From: a virus
IMG/VR virus record: IMGVR_UViG_3300044729_002979
Location: 1 to 40,197 of that record
DNA length: 40,197 nucleotides
Direction: 5' to 3' (one strand)
Shown: in pieces, positions 25,773 to 32,631 of the stretch
How the letters are laid out: every line of letters begins with the position of its first letter
How positions within the stretch are numbered: the stretch's first letter is position 1
Made by a program: the position numbers and the translations under genes
Notes under the pieces: model-generated
Told to the model about the DNA's origin: nothing
Database searches by the model: none
Seen by the model: only the letters and a program-made list of their open reading frames with translations

Positions 25773-25778
25773 AGAGGA
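25717..25778 (-). other. Probable programmed +1 frameshift window
   Basis: The upstream chaperone frame ends in TGA at 25717-25719. The downstream frame is offset by +1 (316 bases between the two starts) and is open from 25778 onward, after its own TGA at 25779-25781. Within the overlap, AAA followed by A at 25725-25728 allows a tRNA-Lys to move forward one base and pair again with AAA. A CCC-G at 25734-25737 is a second candidate. Slippage at AAA would give a fusion of about 187 residues. I see no simple -1 heptamer in the required frame. Confidence 0.6.
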
Positions 25779-26088
25779 TCATCTTCTGGAGATCCTCGTC
25801 CTCCACTTCGCGCTTCAAGGCAGGAATATCGCCCGCTCTAAACAGCTTGTCGCCATTCTCATCAAGGGCTTTGGCGATCAGGAGCTGCATTGCAAAATCA
25901 TTTGCGGAATCGCTCTTGGAATCCTTCTGCGCTTTTTCGCGCTCTGCCGCGGTAAGGGGCGAGGCATAAAAGACAAATTCATTGCCATCGGCAAGAATGA
26001 TCTCCTGCTTGATAGGCTCAAAGTTTGCTGCTTTGCGCAGACGATCAATGGCCCTGATTGTCGAGGCGGGGGATGGTGCGGCGCTCAT
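25717..26088 (-). CDS. Tail assembly chaperone (G-like)
   Basis: A 123-residue protein with RAIDRLRKAANFEPIKQEII, an LADGNEFVFYASPLTAAERE segment, DFAMQLLIAKALDENGDKLF and AGDIPALKREVEDEDLQKMI. A central pattern of surface loop, R.lt..E...aq... and L...al.dedG..lF..dd...L is that of tail chaperones that cover the tape measure in siphophages. It ends KPRGSEDAEPDAKSN before TGA. It lies between the 429-residue structural gene and the T-like frame, just upstream of the tape measure. No catalytic function is expected; it is absent from mature tails in related phages. Confidence 0.8.
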   Translation of the reverse strand: MSAAPSPASTIRAIDRLRKAANFEPIKQEIILADGNEFVFYASPLTAAEREKAQKDSKSDSANDFAMQLLIAKALDENGDKLFRAGDIPALKREVEDEDLQKMILCVLKPRGSEDAEPDAKSN

Positions 26089-26151
26089 AAAAAGGAAGCG
26101 TTCAGCCCAAAGCTTACAGCATCAATTCAAAAGCGCCAACAACCAAGACCG

Positions 26152-27441
26152 TCAACGAGTCACTTCCTCCCAGTCGATCGAGCCGTAGGCATTCGTCGTG
26201 TTCGTGTTGCAGGACATTGCAATCGCAAAAACAGAGGGCGTCGAGGTAAAAGTGTTTCTTTCAAGCTGCAAAGAAAACAACGACTGCCTGATAATGTCCG
26301 CGATTGGCGTAGACTGGTTTGAGGATACAAAGTAACCGGACGAAGTTATATTGCCGCCCGTGATGCTGGTCCCCCCAATATTATACTCGACTGAGGAATT
26401 CGCATCAATTGTATCCCAGGAGCCGCCAGTAACAGTCGAATCCGTGACTACTCTCCATTTGTAAATAAGGTTGTTTCCAGTGCCAACGACTGATGCGGCT
26501 GTTGGAATTGTGATCGAATCAAGTTTTGTAGATTTAAGCCTAAGCGCAACAATTGGATAATAAGTTCCAGCCGTTGCCATTGAATACGGTATGTTTATCG
26601 CTGTTCCAGCAGATCCATGCCTGCCCCTGATTTCGTATCCACCCTCGGAAATAACAGTTGAGCATATCTGCTTCATTGTGCTACTAGAAGCAGTAGCCCC
26701 AAGGTTTTCAATCTCATAGCGCAACGGCAGGCAGGCCGTTGTCATGTAAGTGCTGGTAATCAGGTTCGCGTGGTGAAAAGAGTGACAATGGACGAATTCA
26801 CCATTGATCACAAAGCCGCATCTAACGGTTCCAACGCCAAGCCACTCAAAATCCGTCCAAAAAATTTGAGCTTTTGAAAGATCAAGAGTTATGCCCGATG
26901 GGCCGGTGCCATCGAGCTTGTCAGCGCCATTCCAAGATGATTGAATTACCGGAGTATCGACAATGCCGCCACTTATCTTACTGCGAAGAACAAAACTAAC
27001 TTGACTGCCACTAAGTTCAATGTAGGCGCCATTCTCGCTGCCAAAGTATCCACATCTTTGCCTGAGGTTTGTCTTGGCAGGCGAAAGAACAAAGGTATTA
27101 AGCGGAAGAAGCGACTTTCCTGGCTGATAAGCAAAAACTTTCTTGGTTTCTCGTATTACCTTCGATCCAGACGAAGAGGTAACAGTTAGATCGACAAGAC
27201 CCTGATCTGCATTGAAATTCGCGGCTCCTCCATTAGCGGTAAGCGTATTCCAAAGACCATTGTCTGAGAACCTGTGGCTTGAGTCAAAAAGAGTAAACGG
27301 CTGCGCAACCTTCAATCTTCCGAAAGAATCAGCCGACGAGCTGGAAAGTTCTGCGTCTACCTCAAGCCTGCCATCTTCTGTAGCGTTAATTTCCAGAAGT
27401 CTCCCATCAGAAAGAGTCCCGTGCGTAACGGAAGTAGGCAT
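26152..27441 (-). CDS. Virion structural protein, FGRL/LFDSSHRF family
   Basis: A 429-residue protein starting MPTSVTHGTLSDGRLLEINA. It contains DSFGRLKVAQPFTLFDSSHR, FSDNGLWNTL, KKVFAYQPGKSLLPLNTFVL, LRQRCGYFGSENGAYIEL, DKLDGTGPSGITLDLSKAQI and FEWLGVGTVRCGFVINGEF. I recognise this family as a conserved structural protein of cyanophages and some other marine phages; it looks like a jelly-roll or adhesin-like protein. Its location between the tube gene and the tail chaperones is unusual for an adhesin. The start has a good ribosome site (CCTGGAG, 7 bases before ATG) directly after the terminator of the tube gene. A possible role is decoration of the tail or head. Confidence 0.75.
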   Translation of the reverse strand: MPTSVTHGTLSDGRLLEINATEDGRLEVDAELSSSSADSFGRLKVAQPFTLFDSSHRFSDNGLWNTLTANGGAANFNADQGLVDLTVTSSSGSKVIRETKKVFAYQPGKSLLPLNTFVLSPAKTNLRQRCGYFGSENGAYIELSGSQVSFVLRSKISGGIVDTPVIQSSWNGADKLDGTGPSGITLDLSKAQIFWTDFEWLGVGTVRCGFVINGEFVHCHSFHHANLITSTYMTTACLPLRYEIENLGATASSSTMKQICSTVISEGGYEIRGRHGSAGTAINIPYSMATAGTYYPIVALRLKSTKLDSITIPTAASVVGTGNNLIYKWRVVTDSTVTGGSWDTIDANSSVEYNIGGTSITGGNITSSGYFVSSNQSTPIADIIRQSLFSLQLERNTFTSTPSVFAIAMSCNTNTTNAYGSIDWEEVTR

Positions 27442-27456
27442 TTGACAGCTCCAGGT

Positions 27457-27485
27457 AAAAGAAAAGCCCCTGCCGAAGCAGGGGC
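27457..27485 (-). terminator. Intrinsic terminator after major tail tube gene
   Basis: Minus-strand hairpin GCCCCTGC-TTCG-GCAGGGGC, an 8-base-pair perfect stem with a UUCG tetraloop, followed by TTTTCTTTT. It lies 19 bases after the stop of the tube gene. The Shine-Dalgarno sequence of the next gene begins right after the T tract. Confidence 0.9.
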
Positions 27486-27503
27486 GCTTTGATCAGAAAT
27501 AGA

Positions 27504-28271
27504 TCAGGCGGTAGCAAAATCAAAGTCAACCGTCTCGGATGGACGGAAGTTAATTGCAATCGACTGAGCATCGTCGGGATTGACGTTCAGCGAGGCAGAA
27601 GTCAGGCTCACTGCCATTTCAATGGAGCGGCTCTTGGTTTCATCAATGACACCAGCAATCTCGATGCGATCCATGTAAAGCTTCATGGAAGCACCCACTT
27701 GCTTGCGCAGGAGAACGTCTTGAACGATTCGGTTGGCAAGGCCGCTCTCTTCGTCCGTCATGTAGACGTTTGCAGTACCATTGGCGTCGCCAAAGCCAGA
27801 AATGTACTTCCTGAAAGGAACGTACTGACCAAGGGTTTGACCGATAGTAGTAACGTCGATTTCGGAGCGAGAAACTTCAAGGCTCCAGTCACGAACTTCC
27901 GCTACCACGGCGTAATCAGCGTAGTAAACCTCAAACTTGTTGGGCGAGGCTGCAGTTCCATCATCGGTCAGATCAACAGCGCTTCCGCCAATGCTTGTTG
28001 ACACTTGCAGATCGCCAGTTGCTGCGTCGTAACTGATCACGTAGTAAGTGGTAGAGTCGCTGAGGGGCGCTGGCAGTGTTCCGGCTCCAGCACCGCCAGT
28101 TTGGGTATTGACGAGACCAAACTTGACGGGATCGCCAGGCTTGAAGTTGAACGCAGAGCCAATATTGATGATATCGGTCGTTGTGTTGACGAAAGACTCA
28201 ATGAAGGTGGCCTGGGTGCCAGCTGGCTTGTAGTAAAAAGCGCCAGAAATGCCGGACAGAACGGTTGCCAT
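27504..28271 (-). CDS. Major tail tube protein
   Basis: A 255-residue protein beginning MATVLSGISGAFYYKPAGTQ, with AVVAEVRDWSLEVSRSEIDV, TTIGQTLGQYVPFRKYISGF, GDANGTANVYMTDEESGLAN and AGVIDETKSRSIEMAVSLTS. The central W.lev.rseid.TtiG...yi.GfgdanGta pattern is typical of siphophage and cyanophage tail tube proteins, which stack as hexameric rings around the tape measure. It lies directly after the tail terminator gene and has its own intrinsic terminator, consistent with high expression. A hairpin of the GGGC-NGT-GCCC type is 26 bases upstream of the ATG, and no Shine-Dalgarno sequence is visible there. A paralogue with a C-terminal extension is encoded at 6120-6992. Confidence 0.9.
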   Translation of the reverse strand: MATVLSGISGAFYYKPAGTQATFIESFVNTTTDIINIGSAFNFKPGDPVKFGLVNTQTGGAGAGTLPAPLSDSTTYYVISYDAATGDLQVSTSIGGSAVDLTDDGTAASPNKFEVYYADYAVVAEVRDWSLEVSRSEIDVTTIGQTLGQYVPFRKYISGFGDANGTANVYMTDEESGLANRIVQDVLLRKQVGASMKLYMDRIEIAGVIDETKSRSIEMAVSLTSASLNVNPDDAQSIAINFRPSETVDFDFATA

Positions 28272-28296
28272 GACAAGCGGGGGGGTAGTGGTTTAG

Positions 28297-28309
28297 TGGG
28301 CACTGCCCA
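28297..28309 (-). promoter_or_regulatory. TGGGC-AGT-GCCCA hairpin before tube gene
   Basis: A perfect five-base inverted repeat with a three-base loop in the 58-base gap between the tail terminator gene and the tube gene. The same design (NGGGC-NGT-GCCCN) occurs three times upstream of the capsid gene. It may be a protein-binding site or an RNA hairpin affecting translation or mRNA ends; the sequence alone does not decide. Confidence 0.5.
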
Positions 28310-28329
28310 GCTACGGACAGGCTAGCGAC

Positions 28330-28758
28330 TTACTTCACGGTAGCTTCCCAACCAGCGTCAAATCGACCAATGAAGTGAGTAAAATCGTCTGCTGATGGAA
28401 ACCTGGGACCATTTATATCTTTAATTCTAACGTAAGTATCGGTCGCTGTTTTGCGATTTGAATTAATTTGATCAATAACAGTTTTTGCAATAGTAAGCAT
28501 TTCTTGACAGCGGGCTGGGCCTTTGTTTTTTGCTGCAAAGCAACGGATAATCAATGCACCCCTTGCATAATCCAAGCACTGCTCAAGGGTGCATTCTGTC
28601 GTCATGCCAAATGTCATATTTACGCGAACATATTCATCCGGTGGATCTGGCGGAACGAAAGTAATATTATCAAAATAAACAGGAACTGCTGGCGACTGAG
28701 AATTGTAAGTGGTGAGCAACGGGCCTTCAATTTTTGCGCGGATAGATTGGTAGTTCAT
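28330..28758 (-). CDS. Tail terminator protein
   Basis: A 142-residue protein with MNYQSIRAKIEGPLLTTYNS, VPVYFDNITFVPPDPPDEYV, RVNMTFGMTTECTLEQCLDY and ALIIRCFAAKNKGPARCQEM. The N-terminal helix, then short P...FDN..f.pP...eYvrv.i and a central R..G...i..f...g.G....., fits the tail terminator family of siphophages (DUF4128 or lambda gpU type). Terminators form a ring that stops tube growth and joins tail to head. Position just upstream of the tube gene and overlap by one base with the neck gene (28758) agree. Confidence 0.8.
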   Translation of the reverse strand: MNYQSIRAKIEGPLLTTYNSQSPAVPVYFDNITFVPPDPPDEYVRVNMTFGMTTECTLEQCLDYARGALIIRCFAAKNKGPARCQEMLTIAKTVIDQINSNRKTATDTYVRIKDINGPRFPSADDFTHFIGRFDAGWEATVK

Positions 28759-29363
28759 TACACTGCCTCAAAGCCAAAAGAAAAGCCAGCACTCAAGTCC
28801 TTTTGCAACCCACCCCCGCGCAAGTAATTCTGATACCAGTAGGGTTCTGCTGTAATTTGAGATGTTACGTTTTCCTCCATGTTGTCATCCCTTATCTGCC
28901 AGCGAAGATGCTCTGTACTCGGCCTGCTACTTCCAAATTTAACCACATCCCCAATCGGATATGGTTGGTAAGAGGGAGGCGCGAATTTCGCCTCTTCTTC
29001 ATCAATCGCAATTGCCGCATGTTCCGAGGTATTGGAAATGCTAAATTTTTCGTAACCGGCTTTTAAGTAACGCTCTACTTCATAAATTGTAACATCATTT
29101 TTAGTGTAGCTATAAATTCTTCCTGCTGTCCCAGGCGTATTTGGAATTTGCCCTTGCGGCGCAAATCCCCACGATGCAGAAAATTCCCCAGTCCATGCAG
29201 GCCCTTGTTGAGCCAGGCTATTCATTGAACGAACAGCAAACTCTTGTATTCCCCTTGCGAGCTTGCGTCTTGCTATTTTTTCTATTTCGGCGGCAATTCC
29301 CTTGTCAATCGTTTTTTGAAGTCTGGCCTGTTGCGCCGAGCTTCTTGCTCTCCTCGGTGCCAT
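28758..29363 (-). CDS. Neck / tail completion protein (HK97 gp10-like)
   Basis: A 201-residue protein with a basic N-terminus (MAPRRARSSAQQARLQKTID), a helix around IAAEIEKIARRKLARGIQEF, then SLAQQGPAWTGEFSASWGFA and GYEKFSISNTSEHAAIAIDE. The pattern PAWTGEF..sW, then i.N...HA.aid.eea, is typical of neck proteins that bind between head closure and terminator, although this member is longer than the usual 120-160 residues. It overlaps the tail terminator gene by one base and follows the head closure gene by 1 base. The extra C-terminal part (TEHLRWQIRDDNMEEN, YWYQNYLRGGGLQKDL) is not recognised. Confidence 0.7.
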   Translation of the reverse strand: MAPRRARSSAQQARLQKTIDKGIAAEIEKIARRKLARGIQEFAVRSMNSLAQQGPAWTGEFSASWGFAPQGQIPNTPGTAGRIYSYTKNDVTIYEVERYLKAGYEKFSISNTSEHAAIAIDEEEAKFAPPSYQPYPIGDVVKFGSSRPSTEHLRWQIRDDNMEENVTSQITAEPYWYQNYLRGGGLQKDLSAGFSFGFEAV

Positions 29364-29364
29364 A

Positions 29365-29739
29365 TCAGCTCAGCCTCGCAATGACTGTGTGCATGATAGG
29401 GTCATCACCTCGATAGTTGTTAATTGAAACTATCTCCGCAACTCTCGTCCTACCATCTTGCGCATACTTGATGGAATCCGAAACTCTTGGATAATAGCTG
29501 CCCAGGCTAGATGCAGAAATAATGATTTTGATCATTGAGTGCTGAGCGTCACTCTTCTCTTCAGGCTTTAGATCAGCAATGACAATTTTTACCGCAATTT
29601 CTGTCGTCGCACCCAGAACTGTTCCCGTAGTGGGATTATATGTTTGGTTCTGCGAAGTTTTGACGTAAGTAGCGTTGATCCCAAACTGACTAATCAGTGG
29701 CCCCGGAATCGAACTAAAAATGCTATCAACCAGCGACAT
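29365..29739 (-). CDS. Head closure protein
   Basis: A 124-residue protein with MSLVDSIFSSIPGPLISQFG, YVKTSQNQTYNPTTGTVLGA, VKIVIADLKPEEKSDAQHSM and a YYPRVSDSIKYAQDGRTRVA segment. The N-terminal helix, Y.ptTG tract and later p..gD.i...g...v..i pattern match head closure or stopper proteins (SPP1 gp16 or lambda gpFII type). These seal the connector after DNA packaging. Gene order (adaptor, closure, neck, terminator, tube) supports this. No enzyme signature is present. Confidence 0.75.
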   Translation of the reverse strand: MSLVDSIFSSIPGPLISQFGINATYVKTSQNQTYNPTTGTVLGATTEIAVKIVIADLKPEEKSDAQHSMIKIIISASSLGSYYPRVSDSIKYAQDGRTRVAEIVSINNYRGDDPIMHTVIARLS

Positions 29740-29745
29740 GGCTCA

Positions 29746-30405
29746 TCAAAGGGGATTGCTGGCCCACCCACCATAGGAGGGATAGATTTGGCTGCCCACG
29801 ACACGAATACGATTTGGGCGGAACGCGGAATTTCCGTAATACGGATCAAGTCGCGCAACGCTATCTCGCGTCACATACGGCTGATTGAAACTTGAGTCAA
29901 TTGCGTAGCGACTCAGAATATCCATTGAAAAGGGAGGAATATAATCCATGCCCGTTTGAGGAGCATCCCCGCCTTTGAACTTGACGCGCAATGCCCCATT
30001 GCCAAGCTCAACTTCTTCGTATTGATTCGTATCACGCAGCGACGCGCCACCGTCATTAACTGCAACCGCTGTATATCCGCCACCACTACCAAGAAATGCA
30101 GCCATATAGGCTACTGCAATTTCAAAATCAATCGGAAGCTCGTCATATGGCAGAACTCGCCCATCAATTTTCATGCGACGAGGCCAAGCCAGAGATTGTT
30201 CTTGCGTCGCAACGGTTCCCTTCCACTTCAAGGGATTGATCGTCATTGACGCAGCAACAAGAGTTTGCTCTTTTTGCGTAGTCGTAAGTGCAAGCCAGGC
30301 TGTAATGCCCGCGCTTGCGGGTAGCTCACCGAGAAGGGTCGAGGCCCGAGCAACGCTCAAGAATGAGTTGGCGTCAGAAGCGCCAATTGTTGATACAAAA
30401 GCCAT
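29746..30405 (-). CDS. Head-tail adaptor protein
   Basis: A 219-residue protein. The first 90 residues show MAFVSTIGASDANSFLSVAR, LPASAGITAWLALTTTQKEQ, TLVAASMTINPLKWKGTVAT and EQSLAWPRRM. The layout of helix, W..l...qkeqaLv.As..in...wkG....eQ.laWPR is the adaptor family often annotated as DnaT-like, which docks under the portal. The C-terminal 100 residues are less typical (NALRVKFKGGDAPQTG, DYIPPFSMDILSRYAI) and may extend to the closure protein. It follows the capsid gene and a small Ala/Glu/Lys-rich gene. Confidence 0.75.
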   Translation of the reverse strand: MAFVSTIGASDANSFLSVARASTLLGELPASAGITAWLALTTTQKEQTLVAASMTINPLKWKGTVATQEQSLAWPRRMKIDGRVLPYDELPIDFEIAVAYMAAFLGSGGGYTAVAVNDGGASLRDTNQYEEVELGNGALRVKFKGGDAPQTGMDYIPPFSMDILSRYAIDSSFNQPYVTRDSVARLDPYYGNSAFRPNRIRVVGSQIYPSYGGWASNPL

Positions 30406-30424
30406 CGACCCGCTCCGTTGTGAC

Positions 30425-30574
30425 TCAGCCCTTGGCTGCGGGCTTTGCCTTTGCAGTCACCGTAGCGGCCTTGGGCTGTTCCTCGGCTGCTGGTTTCGGC
30501 ATCGGGCATTCTGCGGCTGCCGCTTCACGCTCTTGGCGCTCCTGTTCGGCAAGACGAAGTGCTGCCATCCCCAT
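30425..30574 (-). CDS. Small Ala/Glu/Lys-rich protein after capsid gene
   Basis: A 49-residue protein from ATG 30574, chosen because a strong Shine-Dalgarno (GGAGG) lies 8 bases before it, immediately after the T tract of the capsid terminator. A longer frame starting upstream would run through the terminator and is rejected. The protein starts MGMAALRLAEQERQEREAAA, a predicted helix, and ends in a Pro/Ala/Lys-rich tail with KAATVTAKAKPAAKG. I do not recognise the family. Small helical proteins in this position are sometimes head decoration or capsid assembly factors; no direct evidence exists here. Confidence 0.65.
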   Translation of the reverse strand: MGMAALRLAEQERQEREAAAAECPMPKPAAEEQPKAATVTAKAKPAAKG

Positions 30575-30590
30575 TTCAAGTACCTCCAGG

Positions 30591-30616
30591 TAAAAAGAAA
30601 GCCCCCCGAAGGGGGC
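30591..30616 (-). terminator. Intrinsic terminator after major capsid gene
   Basis: Minus-strand hairpin GCCCCC-TTCG-GGGGGC with a UUCG tetraloop, followed by TTTCTTTTT. A second perfect inverted repeat, CTACGTC / GACGTAG (30627-30645), lies just before it, with the capsid stop codon in its five-base loop. The two hairpins may together protect the capsid mRNA end and stop most transcripts. Confidence 0.9.
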
Positions 30617-30635
30617 CGGTCTCATTCTACGTCGA

Positions 30636-31628
30636 TCAGACGTAGGCCTTCAGTTGAGTGATACGGATGTTGCGGTCATCCGTAAACACTTTCGTCCAGT
30701 TGGTGCCAGTAGCAAGCTCAGCATTGCTGGGCGAGTTTGCAGCAGCAGTGCCGGTCCAGCTCAGACCATTTGGATGCACCAGATAATGCGTCCGGTTGAT
30801 CAGGAAGTCGATACCTTTCAGGGAATCGCGATCCGTTTCAAGAGGGGTCTTTGCGGGAGCGGTCGCATAAGCGAAAGCGCCAGGACCGAAGAAGTACGTG
30901 GAATACACGTTCTTGCCAGCGCCAGCGCCGGTGCCAGCACCAGTATCAACGGGCAGGGTGTCATCCACGAACACAGGGCGACCAAGGTAGGTGCCTTTCT
31001 CCAGACGCTGCTCAGACAGGCGAGTGTCGAGCTGCGAAGTAGTGGAAGCGGGGATGATCAGATCCTGCTTCATCAGGGCGTAGTAGGTGGCCGAGTGCAT
31101 AAACACACCGGTCAGCTCTTCGCCTGCATCACCAAGCTTGGCGATGGCATCAATCAGCGCATCGGGGGTCAGAGCAGTGCCCGTACCGCCGCTGGCGTGA
31201 GAAGAAACCAGGGGACCGCCAGTTGCAAACAGACCCTTGATCACTTGGATCAGGACTTTTTGCATGTCGCGCACCCAGTAACGACCAGTGCTACGAGCAA
31301 TGGCCTGCATCGGGTCAGAACCGGCAAGCTCAGCTGCAAGGTCAGAAGACTTCCAGCTCTTACCGCGAACGTTGCGCACGCCGATCTGAATACCGCCACC
31401 GATGGTCTGAGGGGTCAGGCCAACAGTGTCGCTGAGGATTTCGGAGTCACCCGAGAGATCACCGAAGAAAGGCAGGTCAATGGTTTTGCCGCCTTTGTTG
31501 AATTCGGCCTCAATGGCACCATTGGTGGTCATCAGGCCAGAAGTAACAAGAACGTTGCGATCTTGCACTTCTTCTTGCTGATAGCCGAGGAAAAGTTCGG
31601 GGATCAGCGGAACACCTGCGAGAAGCAT
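30636..31628 (-). CDS. Major capsid protein
   Basis: A 330-residue protein starting MLLAGVPLIPELFLGYQQEE. It has LMTTNGAIEAEFNKGGKTID, PFFGDLSGDSEILSD, TPQTIGGGIQIGVRNVRGKS, DLAAELAGSDPMQAIA and WVRDMQKVLIQVIKGLF, then THYLVHPNGLSW near the end. This pattern is the gp13-like type of HK97-fold capsid proteins: an N-arm, an E-loop region with pf...sg, a spine helix and a C-terminal P-domain strand RTHYLVHPNGLSW. No protease gene is seen, and no obvious N-terminal delta domain, so the separate scaffold at 33217-34068 probably guides assembly. It is flanked by hairpins upstream and a strong terminator downstream, as expected for the most abundant virion protein. Confidence 0.9.
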   Translation of the reverse strand: MLLAGVPLIPELFLGYQQEEVQDRNVLVTSGLMTTNGAIEAEFNKGGKTIDLPFFGDLSGDSEILSDTVGLTPQTIGGGIQIGVRNVRGKSWKSSDLAAELAGSDPMQAIARSTGRYWVRDMQKVLIQVIKGLFATGGPLVSSHASGGTGTALTPDALIDAIAKLGDAGEELTGVFMHSATYYALMKQDLIIPASTTSQLDTRLSEQRLEKGTYLGRPVFVDDTLPVDTGAGTGAGAGKNVYSTYFFGPGAFAYATAPAKTPLETDRDSLKGIDFLINRTHYLVHPNGLSWTGTAAANSPSNAELATGTNWTKVFTDDRNIRITQLKAYV

Positions 31629-31663
31629 GGCTCTAGCTCAAGAGAGAGTGATGATGGATTGAC

Positions 31664-31804
31664 TGCGGTCAAACCGCAAAAGAATTTGCGAGCGAAAAGG
31701 GCACAGCCCTGTTCCAAATTTCAGAGCAAAACAAAGCACAGCAGAGTTTCGCGGTCTGTCACAGAACGTGGCACCGCCACTCCTGCTCGATGGGGCACCG
31801 CCCC
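31664..31804 (-). promoter_or_regulatory. Four tandem GC-rich hairpins before capsid gene
   Basis: The 189-base gap upstream of the capsid gene contains four perfect inverted repeats with three-base loops. On the minus strand these are GGGGC-GGT-GCCCC (31792-31804), GTGGC-GGT-GCCAC (31768-31780), AGGGC-TGT-GCCCT (31698-31710) and TGCGGT-TTG-ACCGCA (31664-31678). The first three share the core GGC-NGT-GCC with the hairpin before the tube gene. The gap probably forms the capsid leader. I see no convincing -35/-10 pair within it. Confidence 0.65.
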
Positions 31805-31817
31805 TATGCAACAGATA

Positions 31818-32000
31818 CTAGCGCTTTTTCTTCGGTTTGCGCTTTTTTGCTGTTTTGGCAGCTGCGCGAAAATCACTCGCAGATGGAGCACCAGGATCGC
31901 CAGGCTTGCGCATTCTTTCCTTGCTGCCAGATTCAATGCGCTCACGCTTAGCGTGAATTGAAGCATATAATCCAGGCGATTTTTTCTTTTTGGAAGCCAT
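31818..32000 (-). CDS. Small basic protein upstream of capsid gene
   Basis: A 60-residue protein from ATG 32000. A TTG seven codons upstream in frame is rejected because it lies in the end of the HNH gene and lacks a ribosome site. The protein has MASKKKKSPGLYASIHAKRE, then RMRKPGDPGAPSASDFRAAA and a KKRKPKKKR end. I recognise the SPGLYA.IHAKR.RI..G...KMRKPG pattern as a small conserved phage protein of unknown function, frequent near head genes in cyanophages. The strong positive charge suggests binding to DNA or scaffold. It is the last small gene before the capsid leader. Confidence 0.75.
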   Translation of the reverse strand: MASKKKKSPGLYASIHAKRERIESGSKERMRKPGDPGAPSASDFRAAAKTAKKRKPKKKR

Positions 32001-32010
32001 TTGATCAAAG

Positions 32011-32598
32011 CTACTGCTCAAAGTCTACGGCCAGGTTGCCATCTTCATCGCCAAGATACCTAACAACAGCCAAGCAAACAGAGTAGAACATTTCGCCCGG
32101 AAAATTGCTTTTCATTTTATTGACGATGTTGCACACAAATATCGTATTTTCCTTGGTATATCCCTCGCCACTGTCTATTCGCTCAATAGAAACACTATTT
32201 GGCAGATTTGGCTGTGTGGTCATCTCCCATCCTGTGTAGGCGCATATTCCCCCTTGCGCATCCCAGGCCGCGCAAAGATCATCGGCAGTTATCGAGAATT
32301 CCTGGCCACGTTTTTTTGAACTTTCACGACAGCATCTAAGAAATGTTTTGACCCTTCCCTCAAAAGTGCTGTATTTCTTTTCAAGAGAGCGCCTACCCCC
32401 CTCTCTGCAACACTGCTTGCACCACGAATGATAGCCGTCGGATGTTTGCTTGTGCTTGAAAAAATTACTTACATGGCTAATCGCTTCGCATTTTGCGCAA
32501 ATTTTTTCTTGGGTTTCAGGAAAAAAGAAAGCTCTTTTGGAGTTGTTGGCGTACCTGGAGCGCTCTGGAGTCGGAATCAAGGGTCTGTATCGAATCAA
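32011..32598 (-). CDS. Free-standing HNH-type endonuclease
   Basis: A protein of up to 195 residues. CAKC at 34-37 and CKQC at 60-63 form a likely zinc-binding pair, with FKHKQTSDGYHSWC between them, as in many phage HNH enzymes. Residues 116-165 contain GGICAYTGWEMT and SVSIERIDSGEGYTKENTIF with VCNIVNKMKSN, matching the SleRID...GYt.eN...vC..cN.mK motif of the HNH family. No ATG is available; the first start is TTG 32598, and the frame is continuous back to the TGA stop of the gene upstream (32632). It probably acts as a homing endonuclease or packaging-related nuclease; a homing role is favoured because it interrupts a row of small head genes. Confidence 0.8.
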   Translation of the reverse strand: MIRYRPLIPTPERSRYANNSKRAFFFPETQEKICAKCEAISHVSNFFKHKQTSDGYHSWCKQCCREGGRRSLEKKYSTFEGRVKTFLRCCRESSKKRGQEFSITADDLCAAWDAQGGICAYTGWEMTTQPNLPNSVSIERIDSGEGYTKENTIFVCNIVNKMKSNFPGEMFYSVCLAVVRYLGDEDGNLAVDFEQ

Positions 32599-32621
32599 GC
32601 CAAAGACTAGCGTACAGACCC
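32581..32621 (-). promoter_or_regulatory. Inverted repeat enclosing HNH gene start
   Basis: GGGTCTGTA and TACAGACCC form a perfect nine-base inverted repeat separated by 23 bases. The loop contains the TTG at 32598, the first usable start codon of the HNH gene. In RNA this hairpin would affect access of ribosomes to the start, a common way in which phage homing endonuclease genes are kept silent late in infection. That role is inference. Confidence 0.5.
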
Positions 32622-32631
32622 ATTGATTACC

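Noticed and set aside
30575-30625. N-terminal extension of the 49-residue gene after the capsid gene
   Set aside because: The extra codons run through the UUCG terminator, while GGAGG lies at ideal distance from ATG 30574.
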